A stretch of DNA of 64,000 nucleotides from Gordionus sp. m RMFG-2023 (taxonomy: Eukaryota; Nematomorpha; Gordioida; Chordodea; Parachordodidae). This document shows, one piece after another, positions 11,740 to 24,359 of the stretch (within the stretch, counting starts at the first letter, position 1; the number at the start of each line of letters is the position of its first letter). The stretch lies in NCBI RefSeq assembly GCF_954871325.1, contig NC_088777.1:30605366-30669365 (forward strand), in the 5' to 3' direction. The notes under the pieces are model-generated. The model saw only the letters and a program-made list of their open reading frames with translations, was not told the DNA's origin and did not search any database. Made by a program: the position numbers and the translations under genes.

Positions 11740-12875
11740 TAATCAAAGGTTGCCTTTTTAAAGAGAATAGGATCATAATACCGAAAGGTATGAGAAAAGA
11801 GATTTTGCAAGAGTTGCATAATGGGCATCTCGGTGCTGGAAAAACAAAATCATTAGCGAGAGAGTATCTGTGGTGGCCTGGTTTAAATGCAGAAATAGAT
11901 CAGGAGGTAAAGAATTGCGATGCTTGCAATAAATACGCAGACAATCCTCATAATATTCAAAACCCATGGGAAACAGCAACGAAAGTATTCGAGCGCGTAC
12001 ACATAGACTTTGCAGAGTTCAAAGATAATAATTTTATGGTATGTGTTGACGCCTTCAGCAAATTTCCTATTATTAGGAGAATGAGAAACACAACTACGGA
12101 ATCAACGATTAAAGAATTGATGAAAATAATAAGTTTATTTGGTATACCTAATAGAATAGTCAGTGATAATGGAACTAACTTTACCAGTAAATTATTTAAG
12201 AAATTTTGCGAAGATCACGAAATCGAACACTTACTCACCGCACCTCACCACCAACAGTCCAATGGCCAATGTGAGCGTATGATTAGATCAATGAAAATGA
12301 ATATGAAAAGGAATATGGAAAATAATAATAAAATAGACGTAGACATAGCTCTAGAAAAGTTTCTTTTTAATTATCGTAATACACCCAACGCAACGACCAA
12401 CAAAATACCAAGCGAAGTAATGTTCTCCAGAATGATTAGGACAAAATGGGAGTTGATAAAACTGAGGGATGAAAGAGATCATATACTAAATCGCAAGATA
12501 TCAATAGATAGGGATATAGAAATAGGAGACAGCATATGGTATAAAACTTTTAAAGATAATAATATGGAAAAAGGTACAATAATGCTCAAAAACGGAAATT
12601 TGTTGTATGATATAGATACTGGTAACAAAATTATAAAAAGACACTTGGACCAAATAAAAAAAAGATCAACTAATGTAGAACTTTCTTCTAATGGTGCAAC
12701 AGTTTTTAAAGCGAATGTTAATAATAATGCATCACCTTATACATTGAATTTTAGAAGGGGAGGTGATGAACCAAGAAACCAAAATGTACAAGTGAATGAT
12801 CAGAATCGCAACGTTCAAAGACCAGTTAGAAATAGTGTGTTGCCTAGAAAATTTGAAAATTTTATAATGAATTAA
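11740..12875 (+). CDS. Integrase domain of the Gypsy element
   Basis: It has the HHCC module (HNGHLGAGK, then CDAC), the DDE core (HIDFAEF, SDNGTNF, QSNGQCE) and a C-terminal module (IGDSIWYK to KRHLDQIK). The protein tail is asparagine-rich and ends LPRKFENFIMN. The integrase resembles that at 97-1143 along its length, so both elements belong to one lineage. No chromodomain is evident. Confidence 0.92.
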
Positions 12876-13030
12876 ATTTGATAATAAATTTTTTTTTCTC
12901 TTCCTTATATTAAAACAAAATTAGTTTTTTTGTGTGTGGAACTAAATAGATAAAACGTACAACAAAAAAAGATCAACGAAGGGGTTAACGAGCAAGAATG
13001 ACAAACGACAAAATTATAGACAGAGGGCAA

Positions 13031-13462
13031 ATAAAAAATAAAAAAAAAAGTGTGAAATGTTAAACAGTGACACTCATGTATTTTATCTTAACTTTAAAAA
13101 ATTGTTTTTTTTTACATCCTTAAGCTATTTATGGCGTAACTTAATATTGTAATAAGAATTGTTTCTTTCTTTTTGTTAAAAACAACTTTTATATTTTAAA
13201 AATCAATTTGTTTATAAACTAATATTAAATTTTATATTTTATAAATCAATTTACTTAATAAACTAATGTTCAATTTTTTATTTTAACTTTAAAAAAAAAA
13301 GATCAATTTATTATAAACTACATTAAATTAAATTGTCAATATATATAGGAAACTATTTTGAATTATGTGATCATTATATTTTTTAAATTTAAATATCAAT
13401 AAATTGACGTAATATACGTTTATAACATTTGATTTCTGCCTTTGATTTCTGCAACCTTTTCA
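13031..13462 (+). repeat. Polypurine tract and 3' LTR of the Gypsy element
   Basis: An A-rich purine tract (13032-13050, with AAAAAAAAAG at its end) lies just upstream of the 3' LTR, which starts at 13058 with TGTTAAACAG and ends CCTTTTCA at 13462. It matches the 5' LTR almost base for base but lacks the 50-bp head duplication and an ~11-bp piece in its first third. Confidence 0.9.
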
Positions 13463-13519
13463 TAAATAATATTATATATGATTTTTTATCTATTCCAAAA
13501 AATCTTCATTTTATTTCAA

Positions 13520-14440
13520 TAATAATGTTTATTTATATTTTTGCCTGATATCTTTATTTGTCTAGCTAACCCAACCTTAATCCCTCACATTGCTACAACA
13601 TGATGATTCTATTATTAAAGATAAGCAAAGAAAATAATGACGAATAAACAAACGCCTTACCCGTTCTAGAGTTACTGATAGACAAAATAATAAAGAACTA
13701 CGCTTGAAATGAACTCATCTGGAGGTTTATTTTTTTTTTATCTTATGTTTTATATCTATGTTTATTTTATTTTCACCCAGTTCTCCAAATGATATTTCTA
13801 TCACCACTACCACAATCCCTATGCCACCTCCACCTATTTTTTAACAAATATAAACATTTTTATTTATCACTAAATTTTATTATCTCATTCTTCTCTTTCT
13901 ATCTCTATTATCTATTAACCACTATTTCTCAAAACCTTATCACCTTTAATTTAATTTAATTTATATAATATAATATAATAATTTATACCTTCTTTTTTCC
14001 CCCATTTTTTAATCTAATTTTTTAATTACCTTACAATTAATTAACCTTTATCTTAATAACATTACATTTATCATGTTATTTTTTAACTTTTAGAATATCA
14101 TAATATGCTTGATAAGTCCCCAAAAATTTTTATTTGATGATAGCCCTCCAACTACTAGAAATATGCATCTAATATTGACCCTTCTACCGGTTTTACATTA
14201 TTTTAATGTTTGTTTAATTTCAACAATAGTATATTTATATTTTTGCCTGATTTCTTTATTTGTATAGGCTAACCCTAATCCCTCACATTGCTACAAAACA
14301 TGATGAATCTATTATTAAAGATAAGCAAAGAAAAAAATGGCGATTCAACAAACGCCTTACCCGTTCTAGAGTTACTGGTGGCCAAGATAATAAGGAACTG
14401 TGAACTCCTCTGGAGGTTTATTTTTTTTTATCTTATGTTT
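13520..14440. repeat. Internal direct duplication in Helitron A
   Basis: A block starting TATATTTTTGCCTGAT and running through CCTCACATTGCTACAA, a GATAAGCAAAGAAAA segment, CGCCTTACCCGTTCTAGAG and TCTGGAGGTTTATTTTTT occurs at about 13530-13830 and again at 14230-14530. Helitron B has the same pair (about 41865 and 42560), so the duplication predates the split of the two copies. Confidence 0.75.
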
Positions 14441-14789
14441 TATATTTATATGTTTATTTTATTTTCACCCAGTTGCCTCCAAATGATATTTCTATCACCA
14501 CTACCACAATCCCTATGCTACCTCTGCCTATTTTTAACAAATATAAGCATTCAATTCCATACTATCATTCACTTCACTAGGAGTTATTATAAATAATACT
14601 TTATCCGATTCCCTGAGGAACTTTCATGAATATTTTCAAACGTGAATGTGTATTGCGGCTAATTTCATTGACATTATTAATGGGAAAATATGCGGTAGTT
14701 TTGTCATGGCCTTTAAAACAATACTTACGACCGTTTTATGGTTGAGTTGACAATGCCGTTCATGATTCTATTTTAGAGGGGGATACCAA

Positions 14790-15060
14790 AACTGACACTT
14801 TGGCAGAAATATCATTTTGCGTTCTTCTTTTACCAGTACAGGGTCTCAGCTTTATCAGGACGCAATGGGTGTTGTACACTGCTTTGATAATCCGTCATTA
14901 TTCATTACTTTCACCTACAACCCTAAATGGGATGATATTATACATTTATTATTTCTTCTGCAGACGACTGCCCAGATTTATTTTATCGCTTTTTCCATCA
15001 AAAATTAAAATGTCATAAAGGATTTGCTCTTAATTTTACCAGACACACAGAATATTTATT
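14790..15060 (+). pseudogene. Helitron replication-initiator (Helitron_like_N) fragment in Helitron A
   Basis: The plus strand reads SSFTSTGSQLYQDAMGVV then NPSLFITFTYNPKWDDI, an excellent match in pattern to the Helitron-like N-terminal domain (SSFTGGPR-QLYQDAMAIV, KPDLFITFTCNPKWPEI). A little further, in another frame, DDCPDLFYRFFHQKLK matches the family segment RPDLVARVFHQKLK. The HUH nuclease and the helicase are not present, so it is a short residue of a Rep/Hel gene carried along by a non-autonomous copy. This is the strongest proof that the two long elements are Helitrons. Confidence 0.85.
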
Positions 15061-15760
15061 AATCCTCATCATTTTTTAAAAAAATTACCTAAATTTATAT
15101 GGCAAGAAAAACAAATTTCTCAAAAATATATAAATAATTTGCATATAAGTTTCATTAGTATTGAATGGCATTTTTTTAATTTAAATAGATAGCCACTAAT
15201 TGGTAAATCCGAGATTTCCCCTTCATGTGTTGATAAATTATTTAGAAATTTAACTATCTCCGGGTTTGGGAAAAAGTTTTATAAATTAATATGGGATGGA
15301 TTGGGCTTGAAAAATATTCCTCAAGATTAATATTTGCTTGCACCTGACATGGGAATATCTTTTATAAATTATTATGGACCGGGCTAGGAAAAAATTTTCA
15401 AAATTATTATGGGTTGAGCTAGGCTTGAGAAATTTTTTTAAAATTATAAGGTCTTGGACGCTTGGAAATATTTTCCAAATATTATGGAGCTTGGACCTGG
15501 CTTGAAATTTTAATGTTAAATGTTAGTCTTATGTAATCAGTAATATATTTACAAAGAATTTTGGTATTGGGTACAAGCTCATTTAAATATATTTTGACTC
15601 AAATAATAGTTTCCACTCTTAGTCCTAATGGGTTGGACTCAATGACATTGCTTAGACTTGATCTAAATAGGGAGGGGGGTTTAAAAATAATATAAATTAG
15701 ATATGATTTTTAAATAAAAGGTAACATCTTTCTTAAAAAAACGAATAAAATTCTCATTCT

Positions 15761-15788
15761 CCGTCATTTTTGACGGGCTATCTACTAG
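15761..15788 (+). terminator. Helitron A 3' terminal hairpin
   Basis: CCGTCATTTTTGACGG folds into a 6-bp stem (CCGTCA/TGACGG) with a 4-base loop. Helitrons carry such a hairpin about 10 bases from the 3' end, where it is thought to signal the end of rolling-circle transfer. Helitron B has the identical hairpin at 44115-44130. Confidence 0.85.
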
Positions 15789-17377
15789 TAATAAAATAAA
15801 AACTTAAAAAATTACAATAATCATTTGTTTTTGTTATTTATTTTTTTTATTATTATAATTTTTTTTGACTAGCTCAATCTCCCAAAATAAATGTCTGTCC
15901 CGCGAAGAAAAACCCTAAATCCCACGAAATTAAGAAAAATAAAAAATCCCGCTGAATAGTCATATATCTTATAATTTTTATAAAAACTAATTTTTTTAAG
16001 AAATTTACTTAAGAAATGTCTAAGAGATATCTTTCCTTTCACCTGTTCATTAGTAGAAAAATATATAGACATTTTGAGTTATTTTCTCTAAAACATCCAC
16101 TAATAATTTAAAATTATTCTTCGAAGACCAATTAGCAGAAGCCTATCTTGGCTTTATTTTAATTGTATGCGGTATTAGATGAAATGATTAAAATGTTTAA
16201 ATTCAATGTAATTATAATCTATTTATTATTAATTATGGAGGATATGATAAGAATAACTATATCAGCTTGGATTTTACAGTTTGTAAAATCGTTTTTAAAT
16301 AAGTGTTCTGACCAGTGGTGTAGACAATGGGGAAGGGCTAAACCCCTTCCCTGGAAGATGTTGAAATAGAATGATCATGAATAATAAATTTTATATATAA
16401 TTTTTATATCTATATATATTGTTAAATTAAATTTTTTGTACATTAATAAATATATATAATTTAAATAAAAATATTTAAACTATAAATGTATCAAATATTT
16501 AAGATGTTTTGAGCTTAGTATTTTTGTTTCAGGCTGTTGTTTTTTATGAATACTGGAGAATATTAGTGTTTTAATATTATTTGACTTTAAATTGATAACT
16601 AAAATAGTTTTTGATATTAAGATATAGAATTTTGAACACTTGAGAAAAATTACACATTAAAATTGATACTGGGATTAACTTTGGACCATGTTATAAAGCG
16701 CTTACTTTTTTTCAGGCGTTAATTATTCACTATTTTATTAAGAAGAATATTATGAGAGCAATTTTTCTCATAGATTATATAAAGGTATAGATATCTATTA
16801 TCAATTTCAGGATTAGTCAATATTTTTCTTGCTAAATAGGGTTAAAACGAGAGATTTTAAATAATAAATGCATATACAAATTATTAAGATATATCTATAA
16901 TTAATTCTAGCATCTTAATCTTTTAAATTAATATTTAGAAATCTACACAATCTAGTTTCCAATATAATTTAAAATGTCATCGATAGAGATTGATAAAAAA
17001 GATATGGGTGCAGATAATATATACAAAGTTATTTCTCTGTACAATGATAAGTAATTTCCTTCATGAGATATCGCATAAAATTTATTATCGAAAAAAAAAA
17101 CAAGTATAAATATCATTGTAAGATGTGCCAAGTAAATTTTATCCATACTAGTAACTTCAAAGAGGAAATATTTTTATATCCTCAAACTTAAAAATATAAT
17201 ATGACATAGATGAGTTTATGTGATAGTTGATTTTCTAACCCAGTCTATGACAATAACATATTTAAGAATTTTATTATAAATTAAAATTACAAGAAATATA
17301 TTAGCATCTCATTTTATCACTTAAAGATTATTATGTACCTAACTACTCGTATATATAATAACCATTTTTTGTCCCTT
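15789..17377. other. AT-rich stretch with one isolated transposon end
   Basis: No gene is recognised. At 16312-16350 the words CAGTGGTGTAGACAATGGG then AAGGGCTAAACCCCTTCCC resemble the CAGTGGCGTAGCTA ends of the hAT MITEs near 61.4 kb, but no matching second end was found. The rest is simple AT-rich sequence. Confidence 0.35.
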
Positions 17378-18560
17378 ATCTGTGATACATCCTCACTGAT
17401 ATTTTAATTTAACATGTTTAGGATATATTTTTTTAGCTATTTCCTTTAAAAAAATTGGAAAAAGTTCAAAAATAGCGATTATGACAATTGTCACCTCACT
17501 GAATTTTTAATTTAACATGTTTAGAATATATATTTTTAGCTATTTCCTTTAAAAAAATTAAAAAAAGTTCAAAAATAAAGATTATGACAATTGTCACCTA
17601 TCTATGATACATCCTCACTGAATTTTTAATTTAACATGTTTAGAATATATATTTTTAGCTATTTCCTTTAAAAAAATTAAAAAAGGTTCAAAAATAACGA
17701 ATATGACAATTGTCACCTATCTATCCTCATTGAATTTTTAATTTAACATGTTTAGAATATATATTTTTAGCTATTTCCTTTAGAAAAATTTGAAAAAGTT
17801 CAAAAATAGCGATTATGACAATTGTCACCTATCTATGATACATCCTCACTGAATTTTAAATTTAACATGTTTAGAATATATATTTTTAGCTATTTCCTTT
17901 AAATAATGTGAAAAAAGTTCAAAAATAACGATTATGACAATTGTAACCTATCTATGATACATCCTCACTGAATTTTTAATTTAACATGTTTAGAATATAT
18001 ATTTTTAGCTATTTCCTTTAAAAAAATTGAAAAAAGTTCAAATAAAAGATTATGACAATTGTCACCTATCTATGATACATCCTCACTGAATTTTAAATTT
18101 AACATGTTTAGAATATATATTTTTAGCTATTTCCTTTAAAAAAATTTGAAAAAGTTCAAAAATAGCGATTATGACAATTGTCACCTATATATGATATATC
18201 CTCACTGAATTTTAAATTTAACATGTTTAGAATATATATTTTTAGCTATTTCCTTTAAAAAAATTGAAAAAAGTTCAAAAATAACGATTATGACAATTGT
18301 CACCTATCTATGATACATCCTCACTGAATTTTTAATTTAACATGTTCAGAATATATATTTTTAGCAATTTGCTATAAAAAAACTCAAAAAAGTTCAAAAA
18401 TGTCGATTATGACAATTGTCACTTAGCTATGGTACATCTTCACTGAAATTTTGATTTAACATGTCTACAATATATATTTTTATCTATTTCATTTAAAAAA
18501 GTTCAAAATGAACCATCATAACAAATGGCTCTTTTCTATGGTACATCTTTACATAAAAAT
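17378..18560 (+). repeat. Satellite array A, ~118-bp unit with TGACAATTGTCA palindrome, about 10 units
   Basis: The palindrome TGACAATTGTCA recurs every ~103-120 bp (near 17482, 17585, 17703, 17815, 18051, 18170, 18289, 18408). Each unit also has a CTATGATACATCCTCACTGA-like segment, TTTAACATGTTTAGAATA and TTTTTAGCTATTTCCTTTAAA. The last units before 18560 are the most degraded. The same satellite occurs at 22915-23990 in the same direction and at 44190-45265 reversed. Confidence 0.92.
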
Positions 18561-18659
18561 TTTAAAAAATAACTATGATGGAATAGTTAAATCAGAGCGT
18601 TATAATTTAAAAAAGCTTTAAGAAACTTTCCCGCCTATAATATTAATATCTACTAAATG

Positions 18660-19187
18660 TTATTTGACTTTTGGTCGAAAAAAATGATCTAGATATTTGG
18701 TTAGGTGAAAAAAAGCAACCCTAACTTTAAGGCGTCTTTAAAAAAACGATCCATATTTTGGGTCGGATTGAATAAAACGACCCGATGTTTGAGTCTGAGT
18801 CAGAAAAACGACCCAAACTTTGAGTTGGAGTCGAAAAATACGATCTAAACTTCAAGTTGGAGTCAAAAAATACGACCCAAACTTCTAGTTTGAGTCGAAA
18901 AATACGACCCAAATTTCAAGTTTGAGTCGAAAAATACAACCCAAATTTTGAGTCGGAGTCGTAAAAAACGACCCATATTTTGGGTCGAGGTCGTTTTTTT
19001 CGGCTTGGACTTGGGTCGGAGTCGAAAAAAACGACCCATATTTTGGTTCGAAGTCGTTTTTTTCGGCTTGAACTCGGGTCGAAGTCGTAAAAAACGACCA
19101 AAACTTTGAGTTGGAGTCGAAAAAAACGACCCAAAATTTGGGTGAGCTCTGTTCGAGCCGACTCGGCTAAGCCGATTAACAACACTA
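18660..19187. mobile_element. hAT-type MITE, 3' portion, rich in GGGTCG/GAGTCG words
   Basis: The block consists of ~55-60-bp repeats built from ACGACCCAAA, TTTGAGTC and GAGTCGAAAAA words, and ends with GCCGATTAACAACACTA at 19187. The terminal TTAACAACACTA is the inverse of the TAGTGTTGTTAA ends found at 28861, 39756 and 50000. The matching 5' end is not present upstream, so it is taken as truncated. Subterminal arrays of short repeats are usual in hAT elements, where they bind transposase. Confidence 0.6.
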
Positions 19188-20779
19188 GCTGTAAGGTTAT
19201 AAATGGTGGCTTATTATAAGATTTTTTAAATAAAATCACTATACCATCGTAGGTCTGTAAATTTCGGCCGAAGGCCACGGGATTTTTTTAGGTGGTTATG
19301 GGTAGATTTTGGAGGGGTTTGCCTCCATCAAATTTTCTGCCATGTAGACGCTGATGGCATATTTCTTTAGTCCTATGATGCATATTACACGAATCTATAA
19401 TGTCAGGGGCGTTTCTTCTATCAAGTTTTTTGCAACCCTTTTCCGGCTATACCCCGATTTTATACATTTTAATTTTGTAGCTTGACTTATTCTTAGGCTC
19501 GGCGGCATATTTTCTGTATATTTCAGTGACCCCATAATTGTATAGTTCTGTTTTCCTTCTTCTTCCGACCTCGCTGTTTTATTATATAATCTGTTATAGG
19601 TTGATCATAATATTCAGGAAATGTATCCCGCTTAAAACTATGAATAGAACTAACAGATAGATTAAGATCGGGACCATTGACTTTACACAATATTGATCAC
19701 CTATAGTTCTTCTAAGCGATTTTTTTATCCAGTTCAATTTTTCATCATTCCAATTATTTTATTTTTTTTGGCAGATGAATAATAGGATCAAAATTTTGTG
19801 CTTCTAATGAAAATGGTTGGTGAATATTAGAATAGATATTTATTATTTATGTCAGCCAAACATAAAAAAAGTTTTAGGGGCTTCGCCCCCAAACCCCCTT
19901 ATCAAAATTTGCCAATATTTTGTGTATTATACCCAGGCCAGCATAAATATTAAAAAATATTAGAATTAAAATTTTTGCCAAATTTATAATTAATAAGCGA
20001 CTGAAAGCATTATTTTGAAAATGTTATCAATGTTTAGTAAATTGTATATTAATTCAATCTATTCGATGTAAAAAAAATTTGCCTCCCCCCAAACCTTCCA
20101 ATTTTATGATCAACTCAATATATCTTATTCTATGTTAAAAATAATTATTTTAATTAAATTTTTGCATATAACAATATTTTGCAGAGATTTTATTTATTAT
20201 TAACTTTATTTATTTAACTATGTATTTATTTTAATAATATATAAAAAAATAAATTTCAAAATATATAAATTTTATACAGATTATTATATTAAAAATTGAA
20301 TGTAAATAACTATATTTTAAAAAAATAAAATTGCAATAAAATATGTAATTCTTGCTAAAAAAATACAATTTAACAATTTTATTTAGTATAAACCCTTTAT
20401 TTAACTATGTGTTTATTTTATATACAAAAAATAAATTTCAAAATTAGAAATTTTATACAGATTACTATTTTAAAAATTGATTGTAAATATCTATATTTTA
20501 AAAAAATAAAATTACAATAAAATATAAGTAATTCTTGTATGCAATTTAAAAAAATAAAATTACAATAAATATAAGTAATTCTTGTATGCAATTTAAAAAA
20601 ATATAATTTAACAGTTATATTTAATACAAATGAGTATATTATATAAATAATTCTTATTGTAGGTGCAATACTATTAATAAATATAGTATAAAAATATCAT
20701 GACTAAAAATATATTATAATTAAGTTTTACATATAAAAATTTTATGACTAAGAAAATATTACAATTATATGATTTGAAT
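19188..20779. other. AT-rich stretch with a GC hairpin
   Basis: No coding family recognised. AGGGGCTTCGCCCC at about 19877 is a strong short hairpin of the same kind as those at 27862 and 61454, which sit inside other transposons, so a MITE remnant is likely here. Positions 20160-20640 contain a roughly 200-bp direct repeat (TTTATTTAACTATGTATTTATTTTA-like words at 20212 and 20400). Confidence 0.35.
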
Positions 20780-22672
20780 TTATAAAGAGAGGTCTACTTT
20801 TCTCTGAGATTTGGCTAATTCATCTAGAATCAAATTTTTATCTAGAATAATCTCCTTATAAATATTTAATAGGGCTAATAGATTTAAACGGTTTTCACCG
20901 GTGCTATTTCTTAAATAGGTTTTTAACCTTTTCAAAGTTGAAAAAGACCTTTCATTAGTGCAGGTACTAATCGGTAAAGTAGCTAAAATAAAAAACAATG
21001 TTTTGATATTGGGCAGGGAATCTAAAGTGCAATTACACATGGAAAGGGCCTGCAAAGCATTTTTTGGTCTCAAAGAGTACTCTATTCTGCCAAGATTTTT
21101 ATACCAAAATTCGACATCACAAAGTAACTTATCATACGACCCTAATAAATCATCAGAATAAAACTCTGAGATGTTCTTAATATCCTCTCGCGTTTCAAGT
21201 GTAATCAACAATTCAGACTCAACCGGCAAAAGAAAATAAAAGCTTTTTAAAATAAAATTGTGACTTATAAATCTTTCCTTTAATTGAAATAAAAATGTAT
21301 CAATAAGTGGAATAAAAATGTTAATTTTATAAAAATCCTCAATCATAGATGCATCAATATTTGAGCGATTGGATTGTCTAGAAACTACTCTAGGTTTAAA
21401 AATTTCAATCCCAAACATATTAGCGATCTCCTTTACTTTCTCATATATTTCGTGAAATTTTTCATCCACATTATCTCTGATATTTGTTAAATATCCTTTG
21501 CCCTATTCATAACCTCCCTTAAATCCAAATCAATTTTTTGTAACATTTTGCTAAAATCATATGTATAATTAAATAAAAAATAAACACATTGAATTGAAAT
21601 TAAAAATTGAGGCTTCGTAATAGCCTGTAAAAGATTTTCCGCATCTGCGGAATCTTTTTCTTTGCGTAATATGTATGATTCCAGTGCCGCAAAAATAACC
21701 TCATATAACTCGATGAAAACCTTCACCGATTGTTGTCTTTCAATGAATCTTGTGGGACAAAATCTTTTTAATTTTTTTTTGAATTTTTTGAATCAATTTC
21801 ATCGAACGTTTGGGTAAAAATCTCCCTCTTCTTGGGTGGGGTAAAGAAGTCACAAACCGACGATATTGTTTCTAAATTTTGAAAAATATATAAAAATTAT
21901 ATAAAGATATCTATAATACATAATAAAATCTAATAAATTTCAATTAAATCAAAATCTTTTTACGTAAACTGTTCCGGATGTCTCTAATTTCACATGCCTC
22001 AGTTATCATCATCAGGCAATGTGAACTGCAGTGAACATAAAGAGCTGTGCTATAAAGCTCTCTAATTCTTGACTGGACCTCTTTAACATGGCCACTCATC
22101 GAGGGAGCTCCATCGTACCCTTGGCCTCTCAGTAGATTTAAATTTAAATCCAGGTTTTGAAGTGATTTAATAATTTGATTAGCAATCGTTTCTGACTTAG
22201 TGTCAGGTAATTCAATAAATTGAACAAATAGTTCCTTCATTTTATAATTACCTGATTCCATATCAATAAACCTTATTGTTATGGATAGTTGTTCAATATT
22301 ACCAATATCGGAAGTTTCATCCGCCAAAACACTAAATAATGGTGATGCTTTGACTTTTGAAGAAACTTCCTTTAATATAAACTGATTGCATATTGATATT
22401 ATTTCATTTTGAATAGTGGGACTTAGGTAAGTAGCATTTTTAGAGGAGCTTTCAAAAAGCTTTAGGTAGTTGTCATTATTATTACATAAAAATTTCAATA
22501 ATTCCTTGAAATTTCCTTCATTGTGAGAAGGGGATGTAAGTGTTAGGGGGCCAGGAGATATCCTATGAGCTCTTAACGCCAAGCCCTGCCTCCCTAACCA
22601 AATGATAGCATCAATAATTATAATTATTCTTGATCGATTTTTTGTAACAATATCAAAATTTTTTTTATTCAA
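20780..22672 (-). pseudogene. hAT transposase, ZMYM1-like (DUF4371 plus hAT dimerisation domain)
   Basis: Minus-strand pieces give a nearly full hAT transposase. From the N-terminal side: AIIWLGRQGLALRAHR, NATYLSPTIQNEII and SPLFSVLADETSDIGNIEQL with the first catalytic aspartate; LRGQGYDGAPSMSG with the second; YVHCSSHCLMM; then PTRFIERQQSVKVFIELYE; and the C-terminal dimerisation segment LPISTCTNERSFSTLKRL with the catalytic glutamate in NERSFS. The order and spacing match animal proteins annotated as zinc finger MYM-type 1-like. Two or three frameshifts (near 21480, 21770) break it, and a ten-residue insertion (after HRISPG) looks abnormal. The zinc finger start and terminal inverted repeats were not found. 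Confidence 0.87.
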
Positions 22673-22914
22673 TACATTGGATATTGATATCTTTTGATTA
22701 ATGGGAATTTTATTTCTTGGGAATTATATTCATAGATTCTTTTTAATGTTTACCTAATAGATTTTAAATAATAAACTAAAGTTAAAATTTTTTAGCCCGC
22801 TAATTGTTAAAATTTTGTAACCGATTCGCTCGCACTTTTTAAAATTATTAAGCTAGGCCGCCCATGGACGGGCTTCAGCTAAAAACCTGCTCGTTTCAGC
22901 AAATAAATTCTAAA

Positions 22915-23990
22915 ATGATCATAATGATTATGACAATTGTCATTTTTCTATGGTACATCCTCATTTAAATTTTAATTTAACATGTTTACAATATATAATT
23001 TTATATTTTTGCTTCAAAATAATTTAAAAAAGATTAAAAATAACGATTATGACAATTGTCACTTTTCTATGGTAGATCTCCACTGAAATTTTAATTTATT
23101 ATGTTTACAATATATAATTTTACCCTTTTGCTTAAAAAAAATTCAAAAAAGATTAAAATAAACGTTTATGACAATTGTCACATTTCTATAGTACATCCAC
23201 ATTTAAATTTTAATTTTACATGTTTATAATTTATTATTTTACCCTTTTGCTTCAAAAAAATTCCAAAAAGATTAAAAATGGCCATTATGACAATTGTCAC
23301 TTATCTATGGTACATCCACATTTAAATTTAACAAGTTTACAATTTATTATTTTACCCTGTAAGTTCAAAAAAATTTAAAAAAGATTAAAAATGACGATTA
23401 AAACAATTTTACTTTTCTATGGTAGATCTTCAGTGAAATTTTAATTTAATAAGTTTACAATATATAATTTCTTCAAAAAAAATCAAAAAAGATTAAAAAT
23501 AACGATTATGACAATTGTCACTTTTCTATGGTACATATTCACTGAAATTTTAATTTAACAGGTTTACAATATATATTTTTACCTATTTGCTTTAAAAAAA
23601 TTCAAAAAAGTTCAAAGATAACAATTATGATAATTGTCACATTTCTATGGTACATCTTCACTGAAATTTTTATTTAACATGTTTACAATATATAATTTTA
23701 CCCTTTTGCTTCAAAAAAATTCAAAAAAGATTAAAAATAACGATTATGACAATTGTCACTTTTCTATGGTACATCCACATTTAAATTTCAATTTAACATG
23801 TTTACAATTTATTATTTTACTCTGTTGCTTCAAAAAAATTCAAAAAAGTTCAAAAATAACGATTATGACAATTGTCACTGCTCTATGGTACATCCACATT
23901 TAATTTTATATTTAATAAATTTTTATCTACTTGCTTTAAAAAAGTTCAAAAATAACGATTGTGACTATTTTTACAATCATTAAAACCATC
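22915..23990 (+). repeat. Satellite array B, same ~118-bp family, about 9 units
   Basis: ATTATGACAATTGTCA recurs at about 118-120-bp steps between 22929 and 23870, each unit with CTATGGTACATC, TTTAACATGTTTACAATAT and a CTTCAAAAAAATTCAAAAAAG segment. Some open frames of 76-89 codons here are repeat artefacts. Unit consensus differs slightly from array A, so the two arrays have evolved apart. Confidence 0.9.
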
Positions 23991-24355
23991 TCGAAACATG
24001 AAAAAAATATTTTCATTAACATAATAAAATAAAAAAAAATATATATCAAAAATTTTATTTTTAAAAGAATTTACCAAAAAATTTTAAGATCAAAATTTCA
24101 AAAATATTTTAATAAAGATTTCCTTACAAAAGATTTTATTTTATTATAAAATTCTCAAAATATTTTCTCAAAATTATAGAAGATTTTTTTACAAAAAATA
24201 TTTTTTATTTTGCTCAAAAATCTTCTTTGAGCAAGCTCAAAATTTTTTTTAGCGAAAAAATCTTCGCAAAAAATTGATCTTCAAAGATTTTTTCCTCAAA
24301 ATTTTGGGCGAAAAAAATCTTCAAATTTTTATTTGAAGATTTTTGTAAAACCCTG
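23991..24355. other. AT-rich spacer with inverted TTTTGAAGATTTT words
   Basis: No gene. The stretch 24050-24340 is made of AAAATTTT, GATTTTTT and CTCAAAA words in both directions and could fold on itself. It separates satellite array B from the transposase pseudogene that follows. Confidence 0.35.
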
Positions 24356-24359
24356 GTTC

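Larger units (their letters stand above)
8103..13462 (+). mobile_element. Ty3/Gypsy LTR retrotransposon, near complete, inserted in Helitron A
   Basis: The element has two LTRs with TG...CA ends, a primer-binding-site position, a gag-like region, protease, reverse transcriptase, RNase H, integrase and a polypurine tract, in standard Ty3/Gypsy order. It is flanked by the 5-bp target duplication TAAAT at 8098-8102 and 13463-13467. Helitron B keeps the unoccupied sequence around 41800, which confirms the borders. The two LTRs differ by only a few substitutions and small indels, so the insertion is recent. The reading frame looks interrupted in about three places, so the copy appears broken. Fossil element; no host function implied. 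Confidence 0.93.
6956..15788 (+). mobile_element. Helitron A, non-autonomous, with a Gypsy element inserted
   Basis: The 5' end is TCTATATTATAATTTTCCG after a host A, as expected for Helitrons, which begin TC and insert between A and T. The 3' end has the subterminal hairpin CCGTCATTTTTGACGG at 15761-15776 shortly before the end. Helitron B (40049-44138) matches it from both ends inward and stops matching at the same outer borders. After the hairpin both copies share GGGCTA and then diverge, so the terminus is either just after GGGCTA (15780) or a few bases further at CTAG (15788). A fragment of the Helitron replication initiator protein is retained near the 3' end; no helicase is visible. 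Without the Gypsy insertion this copy would be about 3.5 kb. Confidence 0.85.

Noticed and set aside
14288-14596. 102-codon frame in Helitron A and its 126-codon counterpart in Helitron B as a gene
   Set aside because: It runs through simple T-rich sequence, matches no domain and changes length between the two sister copies; only the Rep fragment downstream is convincing.
17378-18560. CRISPR-like array
   Set aside because: The repeats are long satellite units without unique spacers, in a eukaryotic transposon-rich context.
20160-22915. Terminal inverted repeats for the ZMYM1-like hAT gene
   Set aside because: No matching CAG-type ends or 8-bp duplication found on the two sides; only the gene is annotated.
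23634-23983. Open frames of 76-89 codons in satellite array B
   Set aside because: They follow the 118-120-bp repeat period and match no family.
17378-23990. Satellite arrays A and B as arms of a third foldback element
   Set aside because: They run in the same direction, not inverted.
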